Assembly: GCF_003313395.1 (NCBI RefSeq)
Contig: NZ_QNFZ01000253.1
Span: 1 to 33,361, forward strand
Direction: 5' to 3'
DNA length: 33,361 bases
Source of the DNA: Nonomuraea lactucae
GTDB lineage: Bacteria; Actinomycetota; Actinomycetes; Streptosporangiales; Streptosporangiaceae
Shown: positions 32,629 through 33,361 of the stretch, in pieces
How positions within the stretch are numbered: the stretch's first letter is position 1
Layout of the letters: every line of letters begins with the position of its first letter
Notes under the pieces: generated by a model
Database searches by the model: none
What the model was told of the DNA's origin: nothing
Seen by the model: only the letters and a program-made list of their open reading frames with translations
Made by a program: the position numbers and the translations under genes

Positions 32629-32979
32629 TCAGGGCCGGTACGTCCCGAAGTACCAGAGGTTGCCGAACGGGTCCTTGCAGGCGTACTCGCGCGACCCGTA
32701 CGGCTGGTCCACCAGACCCATGGTGATCTCGGCCCCCGCGGCCTCGGCCCGGGCGAGGTGGGCGTCCGGATCGGCCACGGCGATGTAGACACCGGGCCCG
32801 CCGGGCTTCCCCCTCCCCAGCATGATCATGTCGTTCTCGACGAGCAGCTCGGCGTGGTTCACCTGACCCTGGCCGTCCTTGGACACCTCGTGCGGCCGGA
32901 ACCCGAACGCCGCGGTCAGGAAGTCGATGGCCGCCGAGCAGTCGGGGTAGCGGACGAGGGCGTAAACAGTGCGTTCCAT
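32629..32979 (-). CDS. VOC-superfamily (glyoxalase/bleomycin-resistance-like) protein
   Basis: 116 residues, ATG 32979. The fold is given by VRYPDCSAAIDFLTAAFGFR, VNHAELLVENDMIMLGRG, VYIAVADPDAHLARAEAAGA and YACKDPFGNLWYFGTY, the beta-alpha-beta-beta-beta repeat. The 'D-P-x-G-N-x-W' end motif is common to this family. Metal ligands would be the His of VNHAEL and a residue near the end (usually Glu), not clearly seen here. The gene follows an AraC-type regulator with only 4 bp between, so the two are one transcript. Substrate unknown. Confidence 0.88.
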   Translation of the reverse strand: MERTVYALVRYPDCSAAIDFLTAAFGFRPHEVSKDGQGQVNHAELLVENDMIMLGRGKPGGPGVYIAVADPDAHLARAEAAGAEITMGLVDQPYGSREYACKDPFGNLWYFGTYRP

Positions 32980-32983
32980 GCCT

Positions 32984-33361
32984 TCAGTGTGCGTGCGCGG
33001 GCGGGGCGGGTCTTGGACGAATCTGACCGGGCGTGGTGCCGCCCAGGGCTCTGAACTCCCGGTTCATGTGGGCCTGGTCGTAGAAGCCGCACGCCGCGGC
33101 GGCGTCCGCGATCGCCGTGCCCGACCGCAGCATGCGCGCCGCCCGGCCGAAGCGGATCACCCTCGCCGCGGCCTTGGGCGTGATCCCGACCTCGTCGTGG
33201 AAGCGGGCGACGAGGTGACGGTGGCTCCAGCCGAGCGAACCGGCCAGCGACGACACCGTGACCCGGCCGCCGGTGCCGAGCAGCCGCGCCCAGGCCCACG
33301 GCACCTCGGGGCCGAGCTCCGGGCCGGCCAGGACGCGCTCGCGCAGCAGCCGGTCGGCCAG
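32984..33361 (-). CDS. AraC-family regulator, C-terminal part (5' end outside the window)
   Basis: The frame runs off the right edge, giving 125 residues. It holds the two-helix-turn-helix AraC domain: first motif VTVSSLAGSLGWSHRHLVAR, linker FHDEVGITPKAAARVIRFGR, second motif IADAAAACGFYDQAHMNREF then RALGGTTPGQ, all in the expected order and spacing, with the conserved 'GF-x-D-Q-x-H-x-x-R-x-F'. The N-terminal sensor is not seen. The stop is 4 bp before the VOC start, so the pair is an operon. Confidence 0.9.
   Translation of the reverse strand: MADRLLRERVLAGPELGPEVPWAWARLLGTGGRVTVSSLAGSLGWSHRHLVARFHDEVGITPKAAARVIRFGRAARMLRSGTAIADAAAACGFYDQAHMNREFRALGGTTPGQIRPRPAPPAHAH

Overview
The window is high-GC actinobacterial DNA. 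Reading frames are strongly GC-biased at the third codon position, and GTG and TTG starts are common. Gene content (EttA, a group II truncated haemoglobin, an F420-type nitroreductase, a DUF2867/DUF6463 pair, and an XRE-like regulator with a helical repeat tail) suggests a Streptosporangiales-type organism such as a Nonomuraea or Streptosporangium relative. That placement is inference from gene content only. I saw no rRNA, tRNA or CRISPR array.

The left part (1 to about 14.8 kb) is accessory and visibly eroded. It opens with the tail of a regulator, two small minus-strand genes, a frameshifted membrane protein and a TPR gene broken by stop codons. Three divergent regulator/enzyme pairs follow: MarR with an epoxide-hydrolase-like enzyme (3.2-4.6 kb), TetR with an F420-type nitroreductase (4.8-6.0 kb), and TetR with a fumarylacetoacetate-hydrolase operon (9.0-12.1 kb). 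Between the last two lie a Tn3 transposase remnant and two direct copies of the 3' end of an IS5-type transposase. These two copies flank a carotenoid cleavage oxygenase gene and a truncated MarR gene. A membrane-bound diguanylate cyclase (12.9-14.2 kb) sits between two gene-free, repeat-rich stretches.

The right part (14.8-33.4 kb) is mostly intact, closely packed and looks like core chromosome. It holds ettA; a thioesterase/MFS pair; a minus-strand cluster mscS - glbO - GH13 alpha-glucosidase; a divergent small gene and an XRE/TPR regulator coupled to a GNAT gene; an EamA transporter with an unusual cysteine-bearing tail; a divergent class A beta-lactamase-like serine hydrolase; Nudix, DUF47 and Pit phosphate transporter genes; purU; and an AraC/VOC pair running off the right edge.

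The best candidate for something undescribed is at 26.2-28.0 kb. A 24-residue, strongly basic peptide gene with its own Shine-Dalgarno sequence lies behind an AT-rich promoter region. It is translationally coupled by a GTGA overlap to a protein with a degenerate ATPase-like N-terminal region and a TPR tail. The other notable items are the FAH/metallo-beta-lactamase fusion with a collapsed second domain (9.65-11.1 kb) and the IS-flanked carotenoid oxygenase segment.
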